From the NCBI GenBank assembly GCA_963810915.1, contig CAWEPH010000005.1, forward strand, positions 124,001 through 188,000: 64,000 bases of DNA. Direction: 5' to 3'. The notes under the pieces were generated by a model, which saw only the letters and a program-made list of their open reading frames with translations, was not told the origin of the DNA and ran no database searches. The stretch comes from JAOUEA01 sp963810915 (lineage in GTDB: Bacteria; Actinomycetota; UBA4738; HRBIN12). A program made the translations under genes and the position numbers. The number at the start of each line of letters is the position of its first letter. Within the stretch, counting starts at the first letter, position 1. Below, piece by piece: positions 16,737 through 25,789 of this stretch.

Positions 16737-17507
16737 TCAGCACGTGACGGCGAACAAGAACCCTTCGTGCTCGCGATCCGGCGGGGAATCGACCTCGCCG
16801 AGGAGGTGCCCACCGGCCGACGAGATCCACTGCTCCACGGCCCCTGCCGGCGTGTCATACATCCGCATCTGAGGCCGAGCAGGCGGCATCAGCCGTTGGC
16901 GACCCCTCACCAACAACGATGGGCTTCGTCCTGAGATGCGCGCAGTGGGCATCTGGAACAGGGCCACCCCGCCGGGGGCCAGCACTCGCACGAACTCCTC
17001 GACGTACCCGTGCGCGAGATCAGAGCCCATGTGCTGCAGGACGTACGTCGAATAAACGAAGTCGAAGCGATCGTTGGGGAACAAGGAGAGGTCGCCGAGG
17101 AGATTCAGGTGATAAGTGCACCGCTCGGGGAACCGGTTGAATCGCTCGGCCGTTTCGATCATCGACCTGGCGACGTCCACCCCATCGACGACATCGAAGT
17201 GCTCGCAGAGGGCCTGCGTCAGACGCCCAACGCCGGACCCGAAGTCGAGCGCCGTCCCGTGATGCAGCGTCCAGCCCAGTTCGGCAACGACACCGAGAGC
17301 AGCTCGGACCTGCGCTCGGCCGGATCTGAAGAACGCCTCTGGGTCCCAGCGCCCACGCTCCTTGTCGGGATGCGTGAGGACCGCCCACAAGGGATCTGAC
17401 TCACCCAACGTGTCCCACTTCCGGGCGAGCGCCCGGAGCCGGAGTGCTCTCACGACGCCGAAGGAAGGTCCGGAAGGACGAACCGTAACGCCCCTGCCTC
17501 GTGCCAT
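16737..17507 (-). CDS. Class I SAM-dependent methyltransferase
   Basis: The 256-residue enzyme contains motif I (ALDFGSGVGRLTQAL), an acidic end of strand 2 (DVVDGVDVARSMIE) and the post-motif FDFVYSTYVLQHMGSD with VRVLAPGGVALFQMP. This is the Methyltransf_11/25 form common in natural-product and glycan pathways; the substrate cannot be inferred. It is the only intact gene between junctions B and D, so it forms a one-gene module. I start at ATG 17507; the frame stays open further upstream. Confidence 0.8.
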   Translation of the reverse strand: MARGRGVTVRPSGPSFGVVRALRLRALARKWDTLGESDPLWAVLTHPDKERGRWDPEAFFRSGRAQVRAALGVVAELGWTLHHGTALDFGSGVGRLTQALCEHFDVVDGVDVARSMIETAERFNRFPERCTYHLNLLGDLSLFPNDRFDFVYSTYVLQHMGSDLAHGYVEEFVRVLAPGGVALFQMPTARISGRSPSLLVRGRQRLMPPARPQMRMYDTPAGAVEQWISSAGGHLLGEVDSPPDREHEGFLFAVTC

Positions 17508-17631
17508 CGATCCCCAATCGAGCCAGCGCCCTCTCGTGATAAGGCAAATCATACGGCCCAGGGCACGAGCCGTCGTCTCGAACGTAGGGCACCGGGTGGC
17601 CGACCTCAACTCCGGAACGGGCTCAGCTCGA

Positions 17632-17795
17632 TGGTGGGCGCCAGGGGATTTGAACCTCTAATCTCTTCCGTGTCGAAAGACGGGGTATAGAGCTGTGACC
17701 AGCACTTCTGCAGCTCAGACGGCTTGGCGGCCATCACATGTGTACCGTCGAGTTCCATCTGATTCGGTCGGCTTCTTGACCACGTGTTGACCATT
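17632..17795 (-). repeat. Island junction D: different tRNA 3' half with the same arm
   Basis: The minus strand reads as a tRNA 3' half with T-arm GGTTCAAATCCCC, acceptor GGCGCCC and an encoded CCA. It is not tRNA-Ile; the loop TTTCGAC would give anticodon TCG (Arg), which is tentative. The flank is nevertheless the common arm (GTACCGTCGAGTTCC, then two phased TTGACCA), so a related element carried a different core. Confidence 0.7.
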
Positions 17796-17818
17796 TTCCT
17801 CGGGACGGAGCGCTCGCG

Positions 17819-18076
17819 TTAGGCCGAGCCGTAAGCGAACAGGATGTCGTCGGCCTCAGCCTCATACGGCTCGTTCAGCGAGATGGAGCATGAGGCCTTC
17901 GGTCTCGCCATGGTCGCCCCGAACCCTCCAACGAAGAGCGTCTCCACGACGGCCCAGTTGAGCAGGAGCTTCTCCCCTCGCCACACCTCGACGTTGTCTC
18001 CCAACTCAAGGACCCCAGTCCTGACAGTGCAGTCGAACTCCCCATCTGAGGCGGATCGCGAGCTGACGATCGCCAT
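17819..18076 (-). CDS. Orphan 85-residue protein, sole cargo of a mini-module
   Basis: MAIVSSRSASDGEFDCTVRT begins a short, mostly beta-rich protein (VLELGDNVEVWRGEKLLLNW, DDILFAYGSA) with no signal peptide or membrane span. The sense of the frame may continue upstream without a usable start, so the N-terminus is uncertain. It is the only ORF in the 370 bases between junctions D and C. I recognise no family; a small effector or immunity-type role is possible but unsupported. Confidence 0.5.
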   Translation of the reverse strand: MAIVSSRSASDGEFDCTVRTGVLELGDNVEVWRGEKLLLNWAVVETLFVGGFGATMARPKASCSISLNEPYEAEADDILFAYGSA

Positions 18077-18162
18077 ACCCGTCGAACGACCCGGGTCTAC
18101 GTCGAAGTCGTCAGAGCGCCAAGTGCCTTCGACATCAAACCCCCTCTGACGAGGGGTCTCTA

Positions 18163-18330
18163 TGGTGGGCCTGGATGGACTTGAACCATCGACCTCTTCC
18201 TTATCAGAGATGGTTCGCGCACTCGGTCTACCGCATGTTCGCAGGTGAGGGCCACTCTAGGTCGTCACGTGCGTACCGTGGAGTTCCGTGTGATTCGGTC
18301 GGCTCCTTGACCACGCGTTGACCAGGATCG
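18163..18330 (-). repeat. Island junction C: tRNA-Ile 3' half with intact CCA plus attP-like arm
   Basis: It has the same 43-base tRNA-Ile 3' half, here with an encoded CCA, followed by a shortened hairpin, GTCGTCACGTGCGTACCGTG and two phased TTGACCA copies. It is the best preserved displaced end and so probably the most recent of the tRNA-Ile junctions. Confidence 0.85.
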
Positions 18331-18416
18331 ACTCCCCAGGATGGGGTCGAAAGCGTGCCACGCGCGCGGCGCCTAAGCCAGCCGCCGAGATCCGCGGAGA
18401 GGGTCGTCTGGGTCAG

Positions 18417-18902
18417 TCAGAACGTGGTGGTGGACATGGGATCAGAGACGAGGGACATCCAGAACATGACCATGTCGCGCGCGCGTATCTCGTTCTCGAT
18501 CACGACCACCGGGTACCTATCGAAGTAGTCCTCGCGGACTCCTGCGAAACGGAAGCCCGCCTTGCGATAAAAGGCGATCGTGTCGAGGCTGCAGTCGGAC
18601 GTGCCAACGGCCAGGCGCAACGCGCCGTCCCGCCTGCATCGCTCGGCGATGGCTCCGATAGCGGCGCGGCCGAACCCACGACCGCGGTACTCCTCGGAGA
18701 GTGCGATGTTCCAGATCTCGACCTCGTCGGCTTCGTGGACGAGCACCACAACGCCGATCATCTCGCCATCGTCAAGGATCTCGAGGAGTTCGCCACGATC
18801 GAGATAGCCACGGACGTGCTCTTCCGCCTCGTCCGCTTCGAGCAGAAGCGGCAGATGTCGACCGCGATCGAAGGGAGCAGCGATCAAGGAAACTACCGCC
18901 AC
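18417..18902 (-). CDS. GNAT-family N-acetyltransferase
   Basis: The 161-residue protein has the acetyl-CoA loop RGRGFGRAAIGAIAERC after the strand VEIWNIALSEEY, and the AFYRKAGFRF motif near the end. This is the classical single-domain GNAT layout. Similar proteins acetylate small amines, antibiotics or protein N-termini; the substrate is unknown. It is the first gene of the large module right of junction C. Confidence 0.85.
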   Translation of the reverse strand: MAVVSLIAAPFDRGRHLPLLLEADEAEEHVRGYLDRGELLEILDDGEMIGVVVLVHEADEVEIWNIALSEEYRGRGFGRAAIGAIAERCRRDGALRLAVGTSDCSLDTIAFYRKAGFRFAGVREDYFDRYPVVVIENEIRARDMVMFWMSLVSDPMSTTTF

Positions 18903-19602
18903 CGATCCCTCCTGACATCGCTGCGCCAGCGTCTGCGCAGGCTACGGCGGGTAACACACTTCGGCAAGCTCAGTATCGAACAACCGCTGGCTCGACGGAA
19001 TCCTGACGCGATCTTCCAGGGATGCATCACTGCACCGCTCCCCTTGAGGAGCCTTGTGCGATCGGTCGACACTTTCAACTCCGCCACTCCGTAAGCCAAA
19101 CCACGCAACCGGAGCTGTCCCGCAGGATCGCCCAGTGGTGGCTCTACACATGTCGTCGGGCTGCCCCTGTACATGGGGTTAGGTCCCCGGCCCGAACGAA
19201 CGACTCGAACCCGAGGATGTAGCCGTCCTCCCGCGCGCAGCACGTCGCTCACCTGGGAGGACGGGAGCGACTCACAGTCCGTCGCGAGCCGTAGATCTTG
19301 ACCCGGGGGTGTTTCCGCGAGTCCTCCTTTTCGGGCTGTTGACCAATCTTCAGAAGGCGTCCTATCCCGCCATCATCAGACCGACTCAGCTCGTAGCACT
19401 CCCGGTTGCGTTTGAGCATGCCGCCAAGATCACCATCTGGGTGCTCTAGCCTGAGACCACAACATGTAGTCAACTGGGCGTGGGAGGATGAACAGCGCTG
19501 CCGCGGAAGGTGCCAAGCGTGCTGCGATCGATCCCGACTCGCCCGATGCGGGGGGCACTCGGCTAATCCCGTCGCCACGGCCTGTTGACGAGAGGATCCG
19601 AC
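18903..19602. other. About 700 bases without a supportable gene
   Basis: No frame here shows a start with ribosome site plus a coding-like protein. A TTGACCA occurs at about 19337, and a TTCGA-type T-loop-like run near 19200, but neither is part of a full junction. It may contain eroded element ends. Confidence 0.4.
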
Positions 19603-20292
19603 GTGCCCGAGGGGATGAACATCGAGGCTGCCCACAAGCTGACCGAGAAGCCCGAGGGCTCCCAGAAGCGGGAGCGGCGTACCTGGAGCGAGATCGCCGA
19701 GATCCTCGAGGTCATCGTCCTCGCGGCGGTGGCGATCGCGACCGCCTGGAGCGGCTACCAGGCCGCGAGATGGGATGGACGCCAAGCGCTCTTGTACGGG
19801 ACGGCCTCGCGCGAGCGTATCGAAGCGGACGAGGCGACCACGCTCGGTGGTCAGCAGAAGCTCCTCGACGTTTCGACCTTCAACACGTGGATCCAGGCCC
19901 GCCAGTCGGGTAACGAGCAGCTCGCCGCCCTCTACGTGCACCGATTCAGCCCGGAATACAAGGCCGCCTTCGACGCGTGGCTGAAGACCGACCCCTTCCA
20001 CGACACCACGGCACCGCCGGGCCCCAGCTTCATGCCCGAGTACGTGAACCCGGGGGACGTCGCAGGACAGAAGTTGAACGATCAAGCGTCGTCGACGTTC
20101 ACCGAGGGCACCGAGGCGCGCGAGACCGCCGATCGCTACGTTCGCCAGACCGTCCTGCTGGCCACGGTGCTCTTCCTCGTGGCGATCGCCCAGCGATTCA
20201 AGTTCCGGGCCGTCCGCACGGCGGCCGGCGTCATCGCGCTGGTGCTCCTGATCTACGCCGTCTCGGGGATCGTGACCCTTCCACGGATCTAA
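19603..20292 (+). CDS. Membrane protein with one N-terminal and two C-terminal spans
   Basis: The chosen GTG (19603) has AGAGGA six bases upstream; ATG 19615 is an alternative. The roughly 229-residue protein has a charged cytoplasmic start, a span at about 37-54 (VIVLAAVAIATAW followed by SGYQAARWDGRQ), a soluble helical middle of about 120 residues and two C-terminal spans. The SGYQAARWDG sequence directly after the first span looks like a conserved family signature, but I cannot name the family. A strong double hairpin follows the stop. Confidence 0.65.
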   Translation: MPEGMNIEAAHKLTEKPEGSQKRERRTWSEIAEILEVIVLAAVAIATAWSGYQAARWDGRQALLYGTASRERIEADEATTLGGQQKLLDVSTFNTWIQARQSGNEQLAALYVHRFSPEYKAAFDAWLKTDPFHDTTAPPGPSFMPEYVNPGDVAGQKLNDQASSTFTEGTEARETADRYVRQTVLLATVLFLVAIAQRFKFRAVRTAAGVIALVLLIYAVSGIVTLPRI

Positions 20293-20306
20293 GTCCGCTC
20301 AAGGGA

Positions 20307-20354
20307 CGGGACGTACATCGCCGCACCTGACGATGCACAGGTGTGTACGTCCCG
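20307..20354. terminator. Nested double hairpin
   Basis: CGGGACGTACA pairs with TGTACGTCCCG (11 bp), and inside it CACCTG pairs with CAGGTG around eight bases. It lies 14 bases after the membrane protein stop and most likely ends that transcript. The nested form is more elaborate than a simple terminator. Confidence 0.6.
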
Positions 20355-20490
20355 GAACTCATGAACGACGTGCTCAACAGCGTGATCGATCCGTCACCGG
20401 TCTTCGACTTCGAGACCGACCTCGATAACGTCGTGAGGCGTACGCCGCGGACCAGTTCGAGTCGAAGGCCTCGACCGGCCCGCCCAATCC

Positions 20491-20510
20491 CGCGAAGCGA
20501 ACGCTTCGCG
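20491..20510. repeat. 20-bp near-perfect palindrome
   Basis: CGCGAAGCG-AA-CGCTTCGCG. It lies in the 260-base stretch between the nested hairpin and the end of the ClC gene, which holds no supportable gene. It could terminate the ClC transcript or bind a dimeric protein. Confidence 0.5.
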
Positions 20511-20615
20511 ACCGACGCTCAGGAGATCTGGAGTCTCCATGCCGCAGCCTTGCACGCAGGCCCAGCCGGCAGGAACCGCACGAACGACAGCCGATATCGA
20601 GACGGTTGGCTTGGA

Positions 20616-22661
20616 TCAGATCAGGGGGGACTCGTCGACCGACTCCCGGGGGGGTGGGGCCCCGATGGCTTTCCGGAGTAGCGCCTCCCCACGGGCCGGA
20701 ACGAACACACTCATGACGTCTCCATCCGCGATGACGGTCTTCGGCTCGGGGAACAGCAGCTGGTCATCCCTCTGGATGGCGACGACCACCGCCCCTGCCG
20801 GCCAGTCGACGTCTGCGATGGCTCGACCCGTCACCGCTGACTCCGGATGCACCATTTCTTCGACCAGGACCGACCCGGGGAAGATCGAAGGGAGGCTCTC
20901 GAGACTAGACGCGAGAGATCTTCGGTAGGCAGCGACTAGATCGGCGGTTCCCACCGTTCCCACCACGCGACGATCCGCATCGAGAACCGGAACCCACGTG
21001 ACGTGGTCGGTAGCGAAGATCTCCACGGCCGCCTCGAGCGTGGCCTCCTCGGGAACAGCAGACAGATTCGCCGCGATCGAACGAACCGCCGCGTCCGGAT
21101 CGGCTCGAACGAGCTGGTCGATATCGACCGAACCTCGGTAGGTGCGGTCACCGTCGGTGAGCGGTGCACCGCTGAGACCCAGCTCGGTCAGCCGTTCGAG
21201 CGCCTCGCGTACCGGGATGTCATCGTGCAATGCGAGGCGTGGAGGCCGCATCGCTGCTCGGACCGGCATCGATGCCAACAGTGGCAAGCCGAACCGGGCA
21301 CGGTGTGCGGGAGCCTCCGCCCGGCTCCGCAGCTGGCTCTCGTAGATGGTCTGGTCCCCGACGATCACGGTCGCAAGCCCCACGGCGACCATCGCCGGAG
21401 CGAGCATCTCGAGGCTGCCCGTCATCTCGGCAACCATCAGCATCACCGCGAGCGGAGCGTGCGCGATGCTGCCGAAGCAGGCGATCATCGCGACCACCAC
21501 GAACGGGGCCGGCGAGTGTGGAACTGCGGGGAGGCCTTCGGACAGACGCCAGACCGCGGCGCCTAGGAAGCCGCCGATCACCATCCCGGGCCCGAAGATG
21601 CCCCCCGACCCCCCGGAACCGATCGACAGCGACGTCGCCAGGATCTTCGCGAACGGCAGCGCGAGGATCACCCACAACGGGAGGGTCATGATGGCCGTGG
21701 TCATCGCCACTTGAACCCAGCCGTACCCCGTCCCGAGGATCTGCGGAATGGCGATCGCCATGAGGCCGACCAACAAGCCCCCGATCGCCGGCTTCAGCAT
21801 CCGACTGCCCGGAAGTCGATGCGTGAGGCGCGCAACCGCGTAGAACGACGTCGCGTAAAGGCGTCCGAGAAGCCCGGCCGCGACCCCGATGACGACGTAG
21901 TAGAAGAGTTCGGCGGGGTGGTCGAAATGGTAGCCCCCCGGTGTCGCGAAGATCGGCGTGAACCCGTCGACCGCACCGAAGACGGCAAAGCCGACGACCG
22001 ACGCCACGAGTGACGGGATGAGCGCGTCGGCCTCCACGTCCTCGCGGTACAGGACTTCGGCGCCGAGGATGGCGCCACCGAGCGGCGCGCGGAAGATGGC
22101 GCCGATCCCCGAGCCGATCCCGACCGTCACGGCGATCCTCGCGTCCGCCGGTGTGAGGTCGAGCCACCGAGCGAGCATGGAACCGAAGCCCGCGCTGATC
22201 TGCGCCGTCGGCCCCTCGCGGCCGGCGGACCCTCCCGAACCGATCGTGATGGCGGAGGCGAGGATCTTCACGAACGACACGCGAGCTCGGATGCCCTTCG
22301 GGTTGTGGTGCACGGCGGCGATGGCGGCGTCCGTGCCGTGGCCTTCGGCCTCGGGCGCTAGGCTGAACACCAGGATGCCCGAGATCAAGCCTCCAAGCCC
22401 GACGATCAAGGGCAGCACCCACGGGCGCACGAGGTGGGATCCGGAGCCAAGTGTTGCCCCTTCGCCCGCCGGTGCCGGCGGCGTGTAGCCGCCTGCAAGA
22501 CCGAGGAAGAGGTCGGTCGCCCATCGAAGTGCCGCCGTGAACGCGACCGCGCCGAGGCCGGCCACGACACCGATCACCACGCCGAGGACGAGCCACTTCC
22601 GGAGGTAGCCCGCTTGCCGAATCCGGACGGAGGTCTTCGCGAGGATGCTATCGCGTTTCAT
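20616..22661 (-). CDS. ClC-family chloride channel/transporter with CBS pair and RCK_C-like tail
   Basis: The 681-residue membrane protein has the ClC signatures GSGGSAGREGP (with the gating Glu), GSGSG-type helix N-terminus in GIGSGIGAIFRAPLGG, and GSGGSGGIFGP. It lacks the first GSGIP form, as many bacterial ClCs do. After about 440 residues of membrane domain come two CBS domains (MRPPRLALHDDIPVREALER onward) and a C-terminal TrkA-C/RCK-like domain (AVVVAIQRDDQLLFPEPKTV). Such a tail suggests control by nucleotide or another small ligand. It lies in the island with NhaA, so ion and pH homeostasis is a theme. Confidence 0.92.
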   Translation of the reverse strand: MKRDSILAKTSVRIRQAGYLRKWLVLGVVIGVVAGLGAVAFTAALRWATDLFLGLAGGYTPPAPAGEGATLGSGSHLVRPWVLPLIVGLGGLISGILVFSLAPEAEGHGTDAAIAAVHHNPKGIRARVSFVKILASAITIGSGGSAGREGPTAQISAGFGSMLARWLDLTPADARIAVTVGIGSGIGAIFRAPLGGAILGAEVLYREDVEADALIPSLVASVVGFAVFGAVDGFTPIFATPGGYHFDHPAELFYYVVIGVAAGLLGRLYATSFYAVARLTHRLPGSRMLKPAIGGLLVGLMAIAIPQILGTGYGWVQVAMTTAIMTLPLWVILALPFAKILATSLSIGSGGSGGIFGPGMVIGGFLGAAVWRLSEGLPAVPHSPAPFVVVAMIACFGSIAHAPLAVMLMVAEMTGSLEMLAPAMVAVGLATVIVGDQTIYESQLRSRAEAPAHRARFGLPLLASMPVRAAMRPPRLALHDDIPVREALERLTELGLSGAPLTDGDRTYRGSVDIDQLVRADPDAAVRSIAANLSAVPEEATLEAAVEIFATDHVTWVPVLDADRRVVGTVGTADLVAAYRRSLASSLESLPSIFPGSVLVEEMVHPESAVTGRAIADVDWPAGAVVVAIQRDDQLLFPEPKTVIADGDVMSVFVPARGEALLRKAIGAPPPRESVDESPLI

Positions 22662-22937
22662 CCGGTCGCCACCCGAGAAGGCGGCAGGGCGTCATCGACT
22701 CTTTTCATGCTCACGTGACTGCATCCTGGACAGGGTGCTCCGGAATGCGGCGCCGGGATCGGCCGGACATCGCGACAGTGCACCACCCAGCGAGCGTCGG
22801 AGGGAGCCAGGCAATCGCGGACCTCATACCTGACCTCGCAGGGGCTCCCGCCGTCGTCACAGACGAACAGATGGCGCTGCGCGCGGAGGGTGATAGGAAC
22901 TTCGTCGACGCCGTGGCCAGGTCCGTCGCTGCGATCG

Positions 22938-23534
22938 TCATGACCCGCCTATCCCATCCAAGATCGCATCGAGGGCCTTGGCGACGTTGACCCACCGGAA
23001 GCCGGATGGATCCAACCCGGCGTGAAGCAGCAACCCATCTCCGAGTGCAAGCAGGATCGCCGCCAAGGCGTTCGCCGGTACTGATGCAAGTTCGCCCGAT
23101 GCGATGCTTGCCTCTATCCAGCGTTTGAGCACCGCGCGTCTGGCCCTCACTACCGCGATCCACTTCTCCCGAACCGCAACGCTGGCCGACATCTCCGACC
23201 AGAGGTCCGCGCGGATCTGGAGTCGAGCTGGGTCGTCGCCGCGATCAATCATCACGCGCGTGAATCGCCGCAGACGCTCAACACCGCCCAGATCGGCTCG
23301 CTCGAGGCCCGACATGAGCTCATCTACCTCTGCTGCCTCGTCCTCGAGCAGGCCGAGCAATAGATCCTGCTTCGATTCGAAGTAGAGGTAGAAGGCTCCT
23401 TTGCTGACGCCGGCCTCGGCGCAGACTTCATCGACGGTGAGCGACTGGAATCCACGATCCGCGACGCAGCGCCACGCAGCCTCGATCAAGTGCTGGCGAC
23501 GAGCCACCTTGGTTTTAGCTGCGAGGCGAGGCAT
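22938..23534 (-). CDS. TetR-family transcriptional regulator
   Basis: The 198-residue repressor begins MPRLAAKTKVARRQHLIEAA and has the TetR helix-turn-helix with LTVDEVCAEAGVSKGAFYLY and FESKQDLLLGLL. The C-terminal ligand domain resembles the BetI-like subset. A dyad just upstream of the start is a likely own operator. It stands between the ClC gene and NhaA; which of them it controls is not evident. Confidence 0.92.
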   Translation of the reverse strand: MPRLAAKTKVARRQHLIEAAWRCVADRGFQSLTVDEVCAEAGVSKGAFYLYFESKQDLLLGLLEDEAAEVDELMSGLERADLGGVERLRRFTRVMIDRGDDPARLQIRADLWSEMSASVAVREKWIAVVRARRAVLKRWIEASIASGELASVPANALAAILLALGDGLLLHAGLDPSGFRWVNVAKALDAILDGIGGS

Positions 23535-23574
23535 GAGGATTCCTGCCCGATGTTGAGATCTGTTCCCCAGCTTA

Positions 23575-23588
23575 TGACCGACTGGTCA
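23575..23588. promoter_or_regulatory. Probable TetR operator
   Basis: TGACC-GACT-GGTCA, a 14-base dyad located about 40 bases upstream of the TetR start, where self-regulating TetR repressors commonly bind. Confidence 0.5.
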
Positions 23589-23835
23589 GTTTGGCAAGAT
23601 TCCGATGCGCGCTTCGCACGTTCCCCTGCACACGGCCAGTGTCGACCCTCGTTCTGACGGTCTGCGATCGGAGACGCGTACAACCGGAGTGCCTCCGTGA
23701 TCTCACTGGGTCATCCCTCATGTGGCTCTTCGAGAGACACGGGTACCCTCCAATGACGGCGTCGATCGGGCAACCCTCACTACCGGCCGGCGCGGCCGTA
23801 TCATTCGTAATCCCTGGGCGGAGAGGAATACGAGG

Positions 23836-25188
23836 CTAGCCAGCTCCATCGCCTGAGGGTGGGCCAAGCCGGAACACGAGCCACCCCAGCACGCCGGCGA
23901 CCGCCGAAGCGAGCAGGATCGCGACCTTGGCCTGGGCCAGACGCGCCGGCTCGCCGACGAAGGCGAGCTCCGCGATGAACAAGGCCACGGTGAACCCGAT
24001 CCCGGCCATGGTGCCCATCCCCACGATCGCGTCCCAACCGACGTCAGCCGGCAGCGGGGACACGCGCGAGCGCACCGCCCCGAGACTGGCCAGGACGATC
24101 CCGAGGGGCTTGCCAAGCACGAGCCCCAGGAGGATCCCCAACCCGACGGCGCCGGTGACCGCGGCGGAGAGGGTGTGCACGGAGAGGACGACCCCCGCGT
24201 TCGCCAGCGCGAACAGCGGCACGATCAACCACGACGACCAGGGCAGGAGCGTGTGCTCGACGCGCGCGAGCGGCGGCACGGCCTCCTTCGAGTACCAGGC
24301 CAGCGCCAGCCAAGCCGGCGCGTCCGCGTCCGGGGGCTCCGGGTCATCAACCGTCTCATCGGCGGTGCGCTTCGCCGCGGCGCTCACCGCGGCCGGCCGC
24401 TGGAACGGAACCGCCGGCGTGAGCAGCCCGAGCACGACGCCCTCGATCGTGGGGTGCACCCCGGCTTCGTAGGTCGCGAGCCAGAGCGCCATCCCGAGCA
24501 CGACGTAAGGGATCACCGAGCGCACGTGCCAGCGCTGCAGGAGGAGGACGAGTCCGACGAGCATCAAGGCGACTAGGAGCGCGGGGCCGCTCCCCCCGTG
24601 CGAGTAGAACAGCGCGATCACGAGGATCGCGCCGATGTCATCGACGATCGCGATCGTCAGCATCAGTGGCTTCAGTCCCCCGGGCACGCGCCGGCCGGCG
24701 ATCGCGAGGGCCCCCAGGGCGAGCGCGATGTCGGTGGCCATCGGCACACCCCAGCCGTGCGCGGCCTCGCCGCCGGCCACCGCCAGGTACAACAGCGCCG
24801 GCACGACCATCCCGCCGACGGCCGCCAACGCCGGAAGGATCGCCGAGCGCGGCGCCCGCAGCTCACCCGTGGTGAGCTCGCGCTTGATCTCGATCCCGAC
24901 GAGCAGGAAGAAGATCGTCATCAACCCGTCGTTCACCCAGAACCGTAGGTCGGTCCCGAGCACGTGCGACCCCAGCTTCAGTTGCGCCGTCGTCCCCCAG
25001 AACTCCTCGTAGGTGTGTCCCCACGGCGAGTTCACCCACAGCAGTGCCACCACCACCGCGCCGAACAGCAGCAACGCACTCGACGTCGAGGTCGTGAGGA
25101 ACTCCTGGAGGGGCCGCACAACCGTGCGCGGGACGAACCTGTCGGACTGGGACCAAGCGGGGCGGAGCTCCGTGCCGTCGGCGGTCAT
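23836..25188 (-). CDS. nhaA: Na+/H+ antiporter NhaA
   Basis: The 450-residue inner-membrane antiporter has the paired aspartates in TIAIVDDIGAILVIALFYS (the Na+ site of NhaA), FFLLVGIEIKREL, WGVPMATDIALALG and MGTMAGIGFTVALFIAELAF. The insertion with ADETVDDPEPPDADAPAW is a polar loop not found in the E. coli protein. The start at 25188 has AGGGAGGA upstream; an in-frame ATG 45 bases earlier lacks one. NhaA uses the proton gradient to expel Na+ at alkaline pH. Confidence 0.95.
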   Translation of the reverse strand: MTADGTELRPAWSQSDRFVPRTVVRPLQEFLTTSTSSALLLFGAVVVALLWVNSPWGHTYEEFWGTTAQLKLGSHVLGTDLRFWVNDGLMTIFFLLVGIEIKRELTTGELRAPRSAILPALAAVGGMVVPALLYLAVAGGEAAHGWGVPMATDIALALGALAIAGRRVPGGLKPLMLTIAIVDDIGAILVIALFYSHGGSGPALLVALMLVGLVLLLQRWHVRSVIPYVVLGMALWLATYEAGVHPTIEGVVLGLLTPAVPFQRPAAVSAAAKRTADETVDDPEPPDADAPAWLALAWYSKEAVPPLARVEHTLLPWSSWLIVPLFALANAGVVLSVHTLSAAVTGAVGLGILLGLVLGKPLGIVLASLGAVRSRVSPLPADVGWDAIVGMGTMAGIGFTVALFIAELAFVGEPARLAQAKVAILLASAVAGVLGWLVFRLGPPSGDGAG

Positions 25189-25789
25189 GACTTCCTCCCT
25201 GCCGACCAGGCTTCCCGGCGCACCCGTCGGCATGTTACCCGGCCTTCCCGAGCGCCGTTCGTCCCGGCCCTCGAGCCGGCTGTCGGGCGTACTTCACCGA
25301 GAACACCCGATGGAACCGTCGCTGAAGCCAGGTCCCGATCGCCGCGTCGACAGATCGAAGCGCCGCCGAAGCCCATCGCGCCGCCGCGCCCGCGAGGATC
25401 GTGCGGGAACCGTCGAAGATCCATCGAGCGATCCCGCTCATGGAAGTTGCGAACGTACTCGTCCGAGGTGCTTGGCGACGCCCCCGTGTCCACCCAATGG
25501 CCCTCCAGGCCAGCGGCAACCCCGACGGCTGGCATCCCGGCGTGGATCGCTATGGGCATCGTTCGCACGTGATCCAACAACAGATCTGCGGTCACGTAGT
25601 CGAAGGCGGCGACCGCGCTCCTCTCGCCGACACGGTGATACCCGCGAGCAGCTGTGTTTCGGTCAACTGCTGCCGATGCGGGCGGAACCGCTCCGCGGCT
25701 CGGCGCGAGCGATCATGATCGCTGCCGCTCATCATTCGAAAGTACCGGCGAACAGCTGGAGGGCCCGATCCGACGCTACGATGCAACCT
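25189..25789. other. Intergenic stretch with a possible frameshifted small gene
   Basis: On the minus strand a frame from a GTG at 25595 (VTADLLLDHVRTMPIAIHAG) can be joined across one extra base near 25441 to ARWIFDGSRTILAGAAARW, ending at 25235. The joined product would be about 118 residues. The evidence is only composition and continuity, so I do not call it a gene. Confidence 0.3.

Noticed and set aside
19190..19240. A further tRNA fragment with a TTCGA T-loop-like run
   Set aside because: No acceptor stem, no CCA, no arm sequence beside it; the resemblance is limited to about ten bases.
18893..19252. A 119-residue minus-strand frame
   Set aside because: Arg-rich, no ribosome site, overlaps the start of the GNAT gene, no recognisable motif.
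22715..22990. A 91-residue plus-strand frame between the ClC and TetR genes
   Set aside because: Part of it (GGSQAIADLIPDLAGAPAVV) looks coding, but it overlaps the TetR end and has no good start. It may be a gene relic; support is too weak.
25235..25595. A 118-residue frameshifted gene between nhaA and the sigma factor gene
   Set aside because: Continuity across one extra base is possible, but no motif, ribosome site or family supports it; listed only as a possibility under the intergenic entry.
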